From Caenispirillum bisanense (GTDB taxonomy: Bacteria; Pseudomonadota; Alphaproteobacteria; Rhodospirillales; UBA2165), in NCBI GenBank assembly GCA_945877815.1, contig CAMDWJ010000026.1:1-59957 (forward strand): a stretch of 59,957 nucleotides of DNA, read 5' to 3'. Numbering within the stretch: the stretch's first letter is position 1; each line of letters begins with the position of its first letter. The translations under genes and the position numbers were made by a program. Positions 26,454-35,382 of the stretch are shown piece by piece. A model generated the notes under the pieces. The model was not told the origin of the DNA and searched no databases. It saw only the letters and a program-made list of their open reading frames with translations.

Positions 26454-26765
26454 CTAATCCTCCAACCGGCCTTGGATTCGGCCGTTAAAACCGTAGACAA
26501 TGCGCCGACCGGTCAAGGCTATCAGCTGGACCTCGCGTTCCTGGCCGGGCTCGAAGCGCACGGCGGTTCCTGCCGGAATATCGAGACGGCAGCCGCGTGC
26601 TGCGCGGCGGTCGAATTTCAAGGCTTCGTTGGTTTCGTAGAAATGATAGTGCGAGCCGACCTGGATCGGCCGGTCACCTGTGTTGGTGACATTGATCGTA
26701 ATTGTGGCTCGCCCTTCATTGAGGGTGATGGTGCCGGCGGCCGTGACGATCTCTCCAGGTATCAT
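26454..26765 (-). CDS. ureB: Urease subunit beta
   Basis: This structural subunit of urease is 103 residues, with the family start [18 protein letters not shown], then [19 protein letters not shown] and [27 protein letters not shown] 26765 is taken because it begins exactly at the family N-terminus; the open frame continues upstream but overlaps ureA and does not look like UreB there. The gap to ureA is 8 bases. Confidence 0.96.
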   Translation of the reverse strand: MIPGEIVTAAGTITLNEGRATITINVTNTGDRPIQVGSHYHFYETNEALKFDRRAARGCRLDIPAGTAVRFEPGQEREVQLIALTGRRIVYGFNGRIQGRLED

Positions 26766-26773
26766 GATGTCCC

Positions 26774-27076
26774 TCAGCGGATCGGTTCGTGGACGGTGAC
26801 GAGCTTGGTGCCGTCCGGGAAGGTCGCTTCGACCTGGATGTCGTGGATCATCTCGGCGATTCCCTCCATGACTTGATTGCGCGCAATCACCCCTGCGCCG
26901 TCGCGCATCAATTCGGCGACGCTGCGCCCGTCGCGCGCGCCCTCGACGACATAATCGGTAATCAGGGCGATGGCTTCGGGATAGTTCAACTTCACGCCGC
27001 GCGCGAGGCGCTTGCGTGCCACCTCGGCGGCCATGGCGATGAGGAGCTTGTCTTTTTCTCGAGGCGACAGATTCAT
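26774..27076 (-). CDS. ureA: Urease subunit gamma
   Basis: This structural subunit is 100 residues, the usual length, starting [20 protein letters not shown] and containing [21 protein letters not shown] and [18 protein letters not shown] at the end. ATG 27076 is preceded by AGGGAGA at good spacing. It lies between ureD and ureB, the classical order of the urease operon. Confidence 0.97.
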   Translation of the reverse strand: MNLSPREKDKLLIAMAAEVARKRLARGVKLNYPEAIALITDYVVEGARDGRSVAELMRDGAGVIARNQVMEGIAEMIHDIQVEATFPDGTKLVTVHEPIR

Positions 27077-27093
27077 ATTTATGTCTCCCTGCG

Positions 27094-27951
27094 TTAGACG
27101 TGCCAAAGTCGCGGCAGAACGGCCGGCAATTCGGCAACATTGTTGCGAAAGGTTGCCCAGAACCTTCCGAAGGCGGCGCGCAGAGCCTTGGCATCACGTC
27201 CCAGAAAGCGCGCGACGAGAACGCCGTTTACGACCGTCGCGGCTGTCCTGACCTCGGCATCTTCGCCGAGCGCCGCACGCGCCGCCGCCAACTGAACGGC
27301 GGCATCGGCGGCGACATAAACGGCCGTGGCGGTCGCGGTAGCGCCGTCGAAGCCCGCCGGGTGGGCGATGGTCGCGGCGATGTCGTCCTCGAGCAGCAGG
27401 CTATCGGCCCAGACGAGTTTGCCGTCCAGGCGGACTTCCCAGGCATCGCGTACGTATCCACGGCTCAGCCGTTCGCCCCGCCCAATACGTCCGAACACCA
27501 GCATCTCGCCGGCGAAAACACGGGCATCGTGCACGGCATTGATTTTTGTGACGCGGTGAAGCCGCGCGTTATCGAACAGGATGGTCTCCTGGGGGAGCCA
27601 TTCAAGCCAACTGGCGCTTTCGGCCGTCAGTGTCACGTCGATTTCGCAGTCAGCGCCCGCCGAGCGATAGACCTTTTCGGCGGCCTGGGGCGATACCATG
27701 GCCGTTGCGCGTGTCAGCGTCTTGATATTGATGGAGAGCCGATCGCCACCCACCAATCCGCCGGACGTGGTCACCAGGGCCGCCTGTATGCAATCGCCGG
27801 CCGGGGATGTCGGAAACAAGAAGCGCAGCGGATCGTGGTGATAGAGATGGGCCAGTCGTGTCCGTCCGCCGTCCGCCGCGAACGCGATTTCGGCGCGGCC
27901 GTCGGCAAGTGTGCCGCTGCGTAACTCAGACGGTGAGGTGGCGTCGAACAT
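27094..27951 (-). CDS. ureD: Urease accessory protein UreD
   Basis: UreD (UreH) docks on apo-urease and forms the nickel-transfer channel with UreF. The 285-residue protein carries the family segments [31 protein letters not shown] near residue 60, [11 protein letters not shown] and a [15 protein letters not shown] stretch near 115. Its start overlaps the urtE end by 26 bases, so the urea transport genes and urease genes appear to form one transcription unit. Confidence 0.95.
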   Translation of the reverse strand: MFDATSPSELRSGTLADGRAEIAFAADGGRTRLAHLYHHDPLRFLFPTSPAGDCIQAALVTTSGGLVGGDRLSINIKTLTRATAMVSPQAAEKVYRSAGADCEIDVTLTAESASWLEWLPQETILFDNARLHRVTKINAVHDARVFAGEMLVFGRIGRGERLSRGYVRDAWEVRLDGKLVWADSLLLEDDIAATIAHPAGFDGATATATAVYVAADAAVQLAAARAALGEDAEVRTAATVVNGVLVARFLGRDAKALRAAFGRFWATFRNNVAELPAVLPRLWHV

Positions 27952-28627
27952 CTTCCTCGACCATATCGGCGCGGGTGCCTTTCAGCACAACCTCGCCACG
28001 ATCCATGACGATGTAATCGTCTGCGAGAGCGCGGGCAAAGTCAAAATACTGTTCGACCAGGAGTATCGCCATTTCGCCGCGCGAGGCGAGAAGCCGGATT
28101 ACGCGTTCGATATCCTTGATGATCGAAGGCTGTATGCCCTCGGTGGGTTCGTCCAGCACCAGAAGGCGCGGACGCGTGACGAGCGCTCTTGCGATGGCCA
28201 ATTGCTGCTGTTGGCCGCCCGACAAATCGCCTCCGCGCCGCGACAGCATGCTCTTGAGAACGGGAAAAAGGTCGAAGATCTCATCCGGAATGTGGCGAAG
28301 GGCGCGGGGCAGCGGAGCAAACCCGGTTTTCAGGTTCTCGTGGACTGTGAGCAGCGGAAATATCTCGCGGCCTTGGGGCACATAGGCGATGCCTTTGGAC
28401 GAACGCTCGTAAGGGGTAACGCCAGTGATATTCTGGCCTTCCAACACGATCCGTCCCGCTTTAACGGGGCGATGGCCGATGATGGCGCGGAGCAGGCTGC
28501 TTTTGCCGACGCCATTGCGCCCCAAAACGCAGGTCACGCTCCCCTTGGTCGCGGTCACCGAGACCGATTTGAGCGCCTGGCTCGCGCCGTAATAGAGATC
28601 GATGTCTTCTACGCTCAGCATACTCAA
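27926..28627 (-). CDS. urtE: Urea ABC transporter ATP-binding protein UrtE
   Basis: This is one of two ATPases of the high-affinity urea importer. The 233-residue product has Walker A GRNGVGKSS near residue 38, signature LSGGQQQQLAIA near 136 and Walker B LLVLDEPTEGI near 156. It resembles LivF-type branched-chain amino-acid ATPases, and its place after urtABCD and before ureD identifies it as UrtE. ATG overlaps the urtD stop by 4 bases. Confidence 0.95.
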   Translation of the reverse strand: MSMLSVEDIDLYYGASQALKSVSVTATKGSVTCVLGRNGVGKSSLLRAIIGHRPVKAGRIVLEGQNITGVTPYERSSKGIAYVPQGREIFPLLTVHENLKTGFAPLPRALRHIPDEIFDLFPVLKSMLSRRGGDLSGGQQQQLAIARALVTRPRLLVLDEPTEGIQPSIIKDIERVIRLLASRGEMAILLVEQYFDFARALADDYIVMDRGEVVLKGTRADMVEEDVRRHLTV

Positions 28628-29388
28628 CGTCCCAAATAGACTTCGATGACACGTTCGTCAGTCTGAACCTTGTCGAGCGAACCCTCGGCGATCACGGTTC
28701 CCTCGTGCAGCACGGTCACCTTGCTTTCGAGAGAGCGGACGAATTCCATATCGTGTTCGACGACGACGACCGACCTTGTCCCCGCGATGCGTTTCAAAAG
28801 CTCGGCCGTCGCGGCGGTCTCGGAATCGGTCATGCCGGCGGCTGGCTCGTCCACTAGTAGAAGGTCGGGTTCCTGCATCAGCAGCATACCGATCTCAAGC
28901 CATTGTTTCTGGCCGTGCGACAGATTGCCGGCGAGGCGATCCTTATCCTTGGTCAGCGCGATTGTTTCCAGAACGTTTTCGATTTGGTCGCGCCGCTCAC
29001 CGAGCTTGAAAAATAGCGATCCAAAGACACTGCGATCGCCGGCCAAGGCCAGTTCGAGATTGTCGAAGACGGTGTGGCTCTCAAAGACCGTAGGTTTCTG
29101 AAACTTGCGCCCGATCCCAAGATTGGCGATGCGCGCCTCGTCCAGCTTGGTCAGATCGACGTTGCCATCGAACAGGACCTGACCGACATCGGGTTTGGTC
29201 TTGCCGGTCACGATATCCATCATCGTCGTCTTGCCGGCGCCGTTCGGCCCGATGATGGCGCGCAGTTCTCCAGCTAGGACATAGAAACTCAGATCGTTGA
29301 TGGCCTTGAACCCGTCGAAGGCGCGCGACACGCCGTCCAGATAGAGAATCGTATCTTTTTTGTCGACCTGGGCATGAAGGGCATTCAT
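28624..29388 (-). CDS. urtD: Urea ABC transporter ATP-binding protein UrtD
   Basis: This is the second ATPase of the urea importer, 254 residues, LivG-like, with Walker A IGPNGAGKTT near residue 43, signature LSHGQKQWLEIG near 155 and Walker B LLLVDEPAAGM near 175. ATG 29388 overlaps the urtC stop (ATGA) and begins the conserved domain shortly after; the longer open frame upstream lies inside urtC and is not used. Confidence 0.95.
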   Translation of the reverse strand: MNALHAQVDKKDTILYLDGVSRAFDGFKAINDLSFYVLAGELRAIIGPNGAGKTTMMDIVTGKTKPDVGQVLFDGNVDLTKLDEARIANLGIGRKFQKPTVFESHTVFDNLELALAGDRSVFGSLFFKLGERRDQIENVLETIALTKDKDRLAGNLSHGQKQWLEIGMLLMQEPDLLLVDEPAAGMTDSETAATAELLKRIAGTRSVVVVEHDMEFVRSLESKVTVLHEGTVIAEGSLDKVQTDERVIEVYLGR

Positions 29389-30554
29389 TGAGCGGCCTCC
29401 AATTTCGGTTTGGACGATTGGATTCGCTCCTGCAACTTGGCCTTCAGCGTCGGCCAAGCGCCGACGACGCCCTTGGGTAGAAAAATCGTTACCAGGATGA
29501 ACAAGGCGCCCAGCATGTAGAGCCAAGCCTCGGGCAGAGCGCCGGTGAAATAGGATTTGCCGTAATTTACCAAGATCGCGCCGAGCACCGCGCCATAGAG
29601 CGTGCCGCGTCCGCCGATCGCCACCCAGATGACGATCTCGATCGAGTTGGCCGGTGCGAATTCGGAAGGATTGATGATGCCGATCTGGGGCACATACAGC
29701 GCACCGGCGATGCCGGCCAGCATCGCAGAAATAACGAAGACAAAAGTTTGGTAGTTCGCGACCCGGTAGCCGAGGAATCGGGTACGGCTTTCGGCGTCGC
29801 GGATCGCGATCAGAACACGGCCCAAGCGCGATGAGACGATGAACCGGCATAATATGTAGGAAGCGGCGAGGAAGACGGCGGTCAGGACGAACAGCGTGAC
29901 GCGCATTCCGTCGGTTTGCAAATTGAAGCCGAGCAGATCCTTGAAGTCTGTCAGTCCGTTATTCCCGCCGAAACCCATATCGTTGCGGAAGAAGGCGAGC
30001 ATCAAGGCGAAGGTCAGCGCCTGCGTGATGATGGACAGGTACACGCCGGTGACGCGGCTGCGGAAAGCCAGCCATCCGAAGGCGAATGCGAGGATGCCCG
30101 GGACCACCACGACCATGATCAGGGCAAACCAGATCATGTCGAAGCCGTACCAGGTCCAGGGCAGTTCCTTCCAATTCAGAAACACCATGAAGTCGGGCAA
30201 GGTCGGATTGGCATAGACGCCGCGTGTGCCGATCTGGCGCATCAGGTACATGCCCATCGCGTAACCGCCGAGCGCAAAGAACGCGCCGTGGCCGAGCGAC
30301 AGGATTCCTGCAAATCCCCAGATCAGATCGACGCTGAGCGCCAGCAGTGCGTAACAAAGATATTTGCCGAACAGCGAAACCATGAAGGTCGAGATGTGGA
30401 ATGGCGAACTCGCTGGCACCAGCAGGTTCAAGATCGGCACCAAGATGACTGCCGCCAACAGCAAGCCGAGAAGTATCTTGCCGCCCGTATCGCTGAGCAG
30501 GAAGGCGAAGCCGGAGCGGCCCCAGATAGGATGGGTCGTGGAAAAAGTCGTCAC
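29385..30554 (-). CDS. urtC: Urea ABC transporter permease UrtC
   Basis: This is an inner-membrane permease of about 389 residues with roughly ten helices, of the LivM type. Family signs are GFAGILSLGHGAFFALGGYAMGMYL near residue 85-110, AIRDAESRTRFLGYRV near 255 and IVIWVAIGGRGTLYGAVLGA near 315. It forms the membrane pore with UrtB. It lies 3 bases after urtB. Confidence 0.95.
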   Translation of the reverse strand: MTTFSTTHPIWGRSGFAFLLSDTGGKILLGLLLAAVILVPILNLLVPASSPFHISTFMVSLFGKYLCYALLALSVDLIWGFAGILSLGHGAFFALGGYAMGMYLMRQIGTRGVYANPTLPDFMVFLNWKELPWTWYGFDMIWFALIMVVVVPGILAFAFGWLAFRSRVTGVYLSIITQALTFALMLAFFRNDMGFGGNNGLTDFKDLLGFNLQTDGMRVTLFVLTAVFLAASYILCRFIVSSRLGRVLIAIRDAESRTRFLGYRVANYQTFVFVISAMLAGIAGALYVPQIGIINPSEFAPANSIEIVIWVAIGGRGTLYGAVLGAILVNYGKSYFTGALPEAWLYMLGALFILVTIFLPKGVVGAWPTLKAKLQERIQSSKPKLEAAQ

Positions 30555-30557
30555 GGG

Positions 30558-32168
30558 TTAGGCCTCCACCGATCGACCCTTGAGCGCGAACAGACCGCGC
30601 GGGCGCTTCTGGATGAACAGTATGATCAAGACCAAGATCACGATCTTGCCGAGCACCGCGCCGGCGAACGGCTCGAGGAACTTGTTGGCTACCCCGAGCG
30701 TCAACGCGCCGACCAGCGTTCCCCACAGATTGCCGACGCCGCCGAACACAACGACCATGAAGCTGTCGATGATATAAGCTTTGCCGAGGTTCGGGCTGAC
30801 ATTGTCGATGTGGGCGAGGGCGACGCCGGCAATGCCGGCGATACCCGAGCCGAGCCCGAAGGTGAGCGCATCGACGCGTCCCGTGCGTATGCCCATGGCA
30901 CTTGCCATCGCGCGATTCTGCGTGACGGCGCGCATCTCCAGGCCGAAGGAGGTATAGCGCAGGAGTGCCAGCAGGGCGGCAAACACGACCATTGAGAAGA
31001 CGATGATCCAGAGCCGATTGTAGGTAATGGACATTTGGCCGACCTGAAACGCGCCGGACATCCAGGACGGCGCGCCGACATCGCGGTTGGTGGGGCCGAA
31101 GACGGTGCGCACAAGCTGCTGAAGGATGAGCGAGAGGCCCCATGTCGCCAGCAAGGTTTCCAACGGTCGTCCATAGAGGTGACGGATGATGCCGCGTTCG
31201 ATAGCGACCCCGAAGGCCCCGGCGACCAGGAACGCGGCCGGTGTTGCGACGATCAGGGCATAATCGGTGGCGCCCGGGAAATAGCTGCGGAAAAATTCCT
31301 GGATGACGAAGGTCGTATAGGCGCCGAGCATGACCATTTCGCCATGCGCCATATTGATGACGCCCATCACGCCGAAGGTAATGGCGAGACCGATGGCGGC
31401 CAGCAGCAGAACCGAGGCGAGAGATAGCCCATACCAAAGATTCTGGATATTGCCCCAGATGGCCAATCGGCTCTGGATGGAGTTTACGGCGGCGGCCGCC
31501 GCTTGTTTCACGTTTGCCGGTGCGTCGGCGGGCAGACCCCGCAGCATCACCATGGCATCGTTGTCGCCGCGTTCCGCCAAGGCAGCGATGGCAGCGATCT
31601 TTTCGTCGGGTGTCGCGTCTGTAATGTTGAGGATGATCGCGGCGCGCGCTTCGAGCATCGCTTCCTTGACGTCGGCATCCTTTTCCTGCGCCAGGGCCTT
31701 GTCGAGTGCCGGCAGTGTGCTTGCATTGCGCGATTTGAACACCGATTGCGCGGCGTCCATACGCTTGGAAGCATTCGGCGCCATCAGGGTAAGGGTGCCA
31801 AGCGCCGTGCCCAACAATCCGCGCAACCGGTTGTTAAGGCGGACAGGGTTGAGATCGGACGGGGCCGTCGCGAGCGCAACGCCGGTCGCGGCATCAAACA
31901 GTTTGTCGGTTTTGTCCTTGAAATAGACTTTCTGGGCTGCGGCACTGAACATCAGCCTGGCTTCTTCGAGGGCGCCCAGCACTTGTATGGCCAGTGGATC
32001 GCCGCTTTCCGTGACGGCTGCTATGGCTTGCGCGGTATCGTTGAAGGAATCTGCGGTGAAACCTGTCAGCGCATCTTCGAACGAGGCAGCTTGCAGCGGA
32101 AGCGCACTGATGAGCAGCGCGATCAGTACAAATGCGAGCGTGACGAGCCGTTCGTACAAAATACGCAT
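30558..32168 (-). CDS. urtB: Urea ABC transporter permease UrtB
   Basis: This is a LivH-type permease of about 536 residues. It has a signal-like hydrophobic start, then a long soluble N-terminal region (about 25-235) that is a known feature of UrtB, and then the membrane part with ITFGVMGVINMAHGEMVMLGAY near 255 and FMVVVFGGVGNLWGTLVGAL near 480. ATG 32168 starts the signal segment MRILYERLVTLAF; upstream in-frame codons run into the intercistronic hairpin. Confidence 0.95.
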   Translation of the reverse strand: MRILYERLVTLAFVLIALLISALPLQAASFEDALTGFTADSFNDTAQAIAAVTESGDPLAIQVLGALEEARLMFSAAAQKVYFKDKTDKLFDAATGVALATAPSDLNPVRLNNRLRGLLGTALGTLTLMAPNASKRMDAAQSVFKSRNASTLPALDKALAQEKDADVKEAMLEARAAIILNITDATPDEKIAAIAALAERGDNDAMVMLRGLPADAPANVKQAAAAAVNSIQSRLAIWGNIQNLWYGLSLASVLLLAAIGLAITFGVMGVINMAHGEMVMLGAYTTFVIQEFFRSYFPGATDYALIVATPAAFLVAGAFGVAIERGIIRHLYGRPLETLLATWGLSLILQQLVRTVFGPTNRDVGAPSWMSGAFQVGQMSITYNRLWIIVFSMVVFAALLALLRYTSFGLEMRAVTQNRAMASAMGIRTGRVDALTFGLGSGIAGIAGVALAHIDNVSPNLGKAYIIDSFMVVVFGGVGNLWGTLVGALTLGVANKFLEPFAGAVLGKIVILVLIILFIQKRPRGLFALKGRSVEA

Positions 32169-32200
32169 CCCAAGCAAGAGTGTTTTTTGAGAGAGAAGTG

Positions 32201-32226
32201 GGAGGCGGCGATCTAGCGCCGCCTCC
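32201..32226 (-). promoter_or_regulatory. Intercistronic hairpin between urtA and urtB
   Basis: A perfect 10-bp stem (GGAGGCGGCG at 32201-32210 with CGCCGCCTCC at 32217-32226, 6-base loop) lies between urtA and urtB. On the minus strand it is not followed by a T-run, so it is probably an mRNA-stabilising or attenuating structure. Such hairpins are common after genes for abundant binding proteins and raise their expression over the permease genes. Confidence 0.6.
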
Positions 32227-32262
32227 GGCTCCATCGTTTATGTTAACAAAGTAACGGCGATA

Positions 32263-33546
32263 TTATGAGCCGCCGCACTTCTTGGTGACGGTATTGTAGT
32301 TACCGCAGTTCAACTTGACCCAATCGGCTTCGAGCGGCTTGGATTCCGGCAGGAAGTCTGACCAAGCATCGCCCGGGACGAGGCCGCTGGTCTTCCAAAC
32401 GATGTCGAACTGACCGTCGGCTTTGATTTCGCCGATGAACACGGGCTTGGTGATGTGGTGGTTCGCCAGCATCACGGAAGTGCCTCCTGTAAGGTTTGGA
32501 ACTTCGATGCCGGGCAGGGCAGCGATGACCTTATCCGAATCGACGGTGCCGGCTTTCTCGACGGCCTTGACCCACATCTTGAAACCGATCACGTGCGCTT
32601 CCATCGGATCGTTGGTGGTGCGCTTCGGATTCTTGGTGAAGGCTTGCCATTCCTTGATGAAGGCCTCGTTGGCGGGGTTCTTGATCGACTGGAAATAATT
32701 CCAGGCGGCGAGATGACCGACGAGCGGCTTTGCGTCGAGACCGGCGAGTTCCTCTTCGCCGACCGAGAAGGCTACGACCGGGATGTCGGTCGCCTTGATG
32801 CCCTGGTTGCCCAGTTCCTTGTAGAACGGAACGTTGGCGTCGCCGTTGACGGTCGAGACGACGGCCGTCTTCTTGCCCGCGGAGCCGAATTTCTTGATGG
32901 CCGAGACTTGGGTCTGCCAATCGGAGAATCCGAACGGCGTGTAGTTGACCAAGATGTCCTCGTCCTTCACGCCCTTCGCCTTGAGGTATGCTTCGAGGAT
33001 CTTGTTGGTCGTGCGCGGATAGACGTAGTCGGTCCCTTCGAGGACCCAGCGCTTAACTTCGCCGCCGTCCTTGCTCATGAGATAATCGACGGCCGGGATC
33101 GCCTGCTGGTTCGGCGCGGCGCCGGTGTAGAATACGTTCTTCTCGCTCTCTTCTCCTTCGTACTGCACCGGATAGAAGAGGACCGAGTTGAGTTCCTTGA
33201 ATACGGGCAACACGGACTTGCGCGACACCGAGGTCCAGCAGCCGAAGACCACCGAGACTTTGTCCTGGGCGATGAGCTGGCGGGCCTTTTCGGCGAACAG
33301 CGGCCAGTCGGAGGCGGGATCGACGACGACCGCTTCCAATTTCTTGCCGAGCAGGCCGCCTTTCTTGTTCTGATCCTCGATCAACATGAGCATGACGTCT
33401 TTCAGCGTGGTTTCGCTGATCGCCATGGTCCCGGACAAGGAGTGCAGGATTCCGACCTTGATTGTCTGCGCCTGAACCATCGCCGACGCGCACAGGCTCG
33501 AAAGCCCAATGGCGCCTGCTAAGGCCAGTTTACGTAATGAAGTCAT
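32263..33546 (-). CDS. urtA: Urea ABC transporter substrate-binding protein UrtA
   Basis: This is the periplasmic urea receptor, 427 residues. A signal peptide covers about residues 1-27 (hydrophobic core GAIGLSSLCASA, then AQA-type cleavage). The mature start TIKVGILHSLSGTMAISETTLKD is characteristic of UrtA and AmiC-like receptors, as are VVFGCWTSVSRKSVLPVF and LFYPVQYEGEE. ATG 33546 sits 5 bases after GGAGGG; a GTG two codons earlier is less likely. It is the first gene of the urt-ure block and is preceded by a sigma-54 promoter. Confidence 0.96.
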   Translation of the reverse strand: MTSLRKLALAGAIGLSSLCASAMVQAQTIKVGILHSLSGTMAISETTLKDVMLMLIEDQNKKGGLLGKKLEAVVVDPASDWPLFAEKARQLIAQDKVSVVFGCWTSVSRKSVLPVFKELNSVLFYPVQYEGEESEKNVFYTGAAPNQQAIPAVDYLMSKDGGEVKRWVLEGTDYVYPRTTNKILEAYLKAKGVKDEDILVNYTPFGFSDWQTQVSAIKKFGSAGKKTAVVSTVNGDANVPFYKELGNQGIKATDIPVVAFSVGEEELAGLDAKPLVGHLAAWNYFQSIKNPANEAFIKEWQAFTKNPKRTTNDPMEAHVIGFKMWVKAVEKAGTVDSDKVIAALPGIEVPNLTGGTSVMLANHHITKPVFIGEIKADGQFDIVWKTSGLVPGDAWSDFLPESKPLEADWVKLNCGNYNTVTKKCGGS

Positions 33547-33590
33547 AGTCACCCTCCACGGATGGTTTGTTGTTGCACCGCAGAGAGAAG

Positions 33591-33606
33591 AGCAAAGGAT
33601 GTGCCA
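33591..33606 (-). promoter_or_regulatory. Sigma-54 (RpoN) promoter of the urea cluster
   Basis: Read on the minus strand the sequence is TGGCAC-ATCCT-TTGCT, an exact match to the -24/-12 consensus TGGCAC-N5-TTGCW with the invariant GG and GC in place. Transcription would begin about 33580, giving a leader of about 35 bases before urtA. RpoN promoters need an activator such as NtrC, which fits nitrogen-limitation control of urea use. I could not identify a clear NtrC dyad in the 170 bases upstream, although the region is AT-rich and could bend. Confidence 0.8.
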
Positions 33607-33777
33607 GATCGCTCAGGCAGCCGGTTATCTCTTTTTTCTAATGGTGATTCAGTGGGTTAGGAGAGGGCGACTGCGATTGTGAACCGGTATTTCGATAATT
33701 TATGATTGATTAATAATTATGCAATTCCGAGCGATGATGAATATTTGACCATGATTTTTTGCTTGACCACGAAGGCT

Positions 33778-34551
33778 CTAAGCATCCCTGAGAACTGCGA
33801 CGACGTTCTGTGCCCCCGTCAGGACAAACGTATGTTCCGATCCGATCAGAAAAGTCGAAACACCGCGTGTACGCAGGTCCTTGGCGATTTCGGTGGTGCC
33901 TGCGAATGTCGATAGATTGCGTTTTTGGCGCCGGGCAGCAGCCGCGACCCGGTCGTAGGCTTCCAAGACGCGCGGATCGGTCACGCTCCCTGCGCCGAGC
34001 GCCACCGCGAAATCGGCCGGACCGACAAACAAGGAATCGATGCCCGGGACGGCGGCGATAACGTCGATAACGTCGAGGGCGGCGGCGTCTTCGATCTGCG
34101 CCATGACCACGGTTTCGGCCTGGTCACGCGCCAGATTGTCGGTAATCGAGGTGCCTGCGAAGCCGGCCCAGCGGGTCGAGCCGGCATAGCCTCGCCCGCC
34201 TTCGCCGAAATGGGCCCAGCGCGCGACTTCACGTGCCTTTTCGACGCTGTTGATGTGGGGCACCAGAACCCCGACCGCGCCGCAATCCAAGGCCTGGAGG
34301 ATCGCATCGGGGGATGCGACCGGAACACGCACGACGACGGGCAGACCGATCGCGCGGCCCATCGCCAGCGGCGCGTCCATCGAGCGTCGGTCGATCGGCG
34401 CATGTTCGCCGTCGAGGCAGACCCAATCGAGCCCCGCCATGGCCAGCAGCTCGATCATTTCGACCGTCGGCGTCTTCACGAAGGTGCCCAGCAGCAGCTC
34501 GCCGTCCATCATGCGGCGGCGGAAACCGGTGATCGTCGATGGTGTCGGCAT
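33778..34551 (-). CDS. HpcH/HpaI aldolase/citrate lyase family protein
   Basis: This is a class II pyruvate-type aldolase of 257 residues. It resembles 4-hydroxy-2-oxoheptanedioate and 2-keto-3-deoxy sugar-acid aldolases. Family signs are GTFVKTPTVEMIELLAMAGLDWVCLDGEHAP at residues 22-52 in outline, with Glu and His in DGEHAP, VPHINSVEKAREV near 97, MAQIEDAAALDVID with a metal-binding Glu near 153, and DSLFVGPADFAVALG near 172. It stands alone between the urea cluster and ruvX, on the opposite strand to ruvX, so its pathway is not shown by context. Confidence 0.87.
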   Translation of the reverse strand: MPTPSTITGFRRRMMDGELLLGTFVKTPTVEMIELLAMAGLDWVCLDGEHAPIDRRSMDAPLAMGRAIGLPVVVRVPVASPDAILQALDCGAVGVLVPHINSVEKAREVARWAHFGEGGRGYAGSTRWAGFAGTSITDNLARDQAETVVMAQIEDAAALDVIDVIAAVPGIDSLFVGPADFAVALGAGSVTDPRVLEAYDRVAAAARRQKRNLSTFAGTTEIAKDLRTRGVSTFLIGSEHTFVLTGAQNVVAVLRDA

Positions 34552-34592
34552 AGGCGTGTCTCCTTTCTGTCGGCTTATCGGCCTGTTATAGC

Positions 34593-35069
34593 ATGGACAT
34601 GATTCACCCGACGATTGCGGCGTTGGCAGCGGCCCTGCGGCCGAAAGAACGACTGATGGGCTTCGATGTCGGCTCGAAGACCATCGGGCTGGCCATTTCT
34701 GACGGCGGGCTGCGTGTCGCCACCTCCATCGATACGATCCGCCGCGCCAAGTTCACGAAGGATGCCGAGAGCCTGGCGGCGATGATTGCCGAGCGCGGCG
34801 TCGGCGGGCTCGTCATCGGCCTGCCGGTCAGCATGGACGGCACGGAAGGCCCGGCTTGTCAGTCGGTGCGCCAGTTCGGATCCAACCTCGATGCGCGCCT
34901 CGCCATCGGCATCGCCTATTGGGACGAGCGGCTATCGACCTCGGCGGTCCAGCGATTCCTGACCGATGAGATCGATATGAGCCGAAAACGCCGCGTCGAA
35001 GTCGTCGATAAGATGGCGGCCGCTTATATCTTGCAAGGTGCGCTGGATTCGCTGGCGGCGCGTGCCTAA
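34593..35069 (+). CDS. ruvX: Putative pre-16S rRNA nuclease / Holliday junction resolvase-like RuvX (YqgF)
   Basis: This RNase H-fold protein of 158 residues has the conserved MGFDVGSKTIGLAISD near 22-37, VIGLPVSMDGTEG near 74 and WDERLSTSAVQRFL near 109. In Escherichia coli the homologue processes the 5' end of 16S rRNA; a Holliday-junction role was proposed earlier. ATG 34593 begins MDMIHPTIAAL; a second in-frame ATG 2 codons on is possible. It is divergent from the aldolase and precedes the parS-bearing gap. Confidence 0.92.
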   Translation: MDMIHPTIAALAAALRPKERLMGFDVGSKTIGLAISDGGLRVATSIDTIRRAKFTKDAESLAAMIAERGVGGLVIGLPVSMDGTEGPACQSVRQFGSNLDARLAIGIAYWDERLSTSAVQRFLTDEIDMSRKRRVEVVDKMAAAYILQGALDSLAARA

Positions 35070-35382
35070 TGGCCGGAATTTTGGTATTTATAATTGGAAT
35101 TTATATTGATTTTTTGGCTAGATTTATGGTATGAAAGTCAGATTACACTCTGCGGCCTGTCGTGAAAGCCGGTTGGCTGGACCGCCGGCTATATGGCGCG
35201 ACGTTGCGTCAGGATTCAGGAGTACGTTTGACGACATTTGATGACAATGACGACGGTTTAGCGCGCGGGAAATATTGGAATATATATTTTATAAATTGGA
35301 ATATTTCACGTGAAACAGTTTAAACGGAGCGGCCTGAATTACCCTCGACCCAACCCCCGCCGCTCCATATATTGCCGCTTTA
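35070..35382. other. AT-rich intergenic region between ruvX and pyrB
   Basis: This gap of 313 bases has no gene I can support. Two strongly AT-rich blocks (about 35080-35140 and 35265-35306) stand out from the surroundings. A parS site lies at the edge of the second block. A weak hairpin AGCCGG...CCGGCT sits near 35168-35191. The pyrB promoter must lie here but no clear -35/-10 pair was assigned. No good DnaA boxes were seen. Confidence 0.6.
35302..35317. other. parS site (ParB-binding centromere)
   Basis: The 16-base sequence TATTTCACGTGAAACA matches the bacterial parS consensus TGTTTCACGTGAAACA at 15 of 16 positions, including the central palindrome TTTCACGTGAAA. ParB loads on such sites to segregate chromosome origins. 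It lies between genes, in an AT-rich gap, as expected for a functional site. Confidence 0.82.

Noticed and set aside
29916-30995. Plus-strand frame of 359 codons opposite urtC and urtB
   Set aside because: It is a charged, repetitive shadow of two clear membrane permeases.
31505-31518. Second parS-like sequence TGTTTCACG in urtB
   Set aside because: Only the left half matches; the right half diverges (TTTGCC), and it lies in coding sequence.
33745-33769. Direct repeat TTGACCA (33745 and 33763) as upstream activator sites for the urea promoter
   Set aside because: The repeats lie at the 3' edge of the aldolase gene, about 140-160 bases from the sigma-54 site, and do not match the NtrC dyad; too short to support.
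35070-35382. Replication origin in the AT-rich gap beside parS
   Set aside because: No DnaA-box cluster is visible and no origin-linked genes (dnaA, gidA, parAB, hemE) adjoin it; parS alone does not mark oriC.
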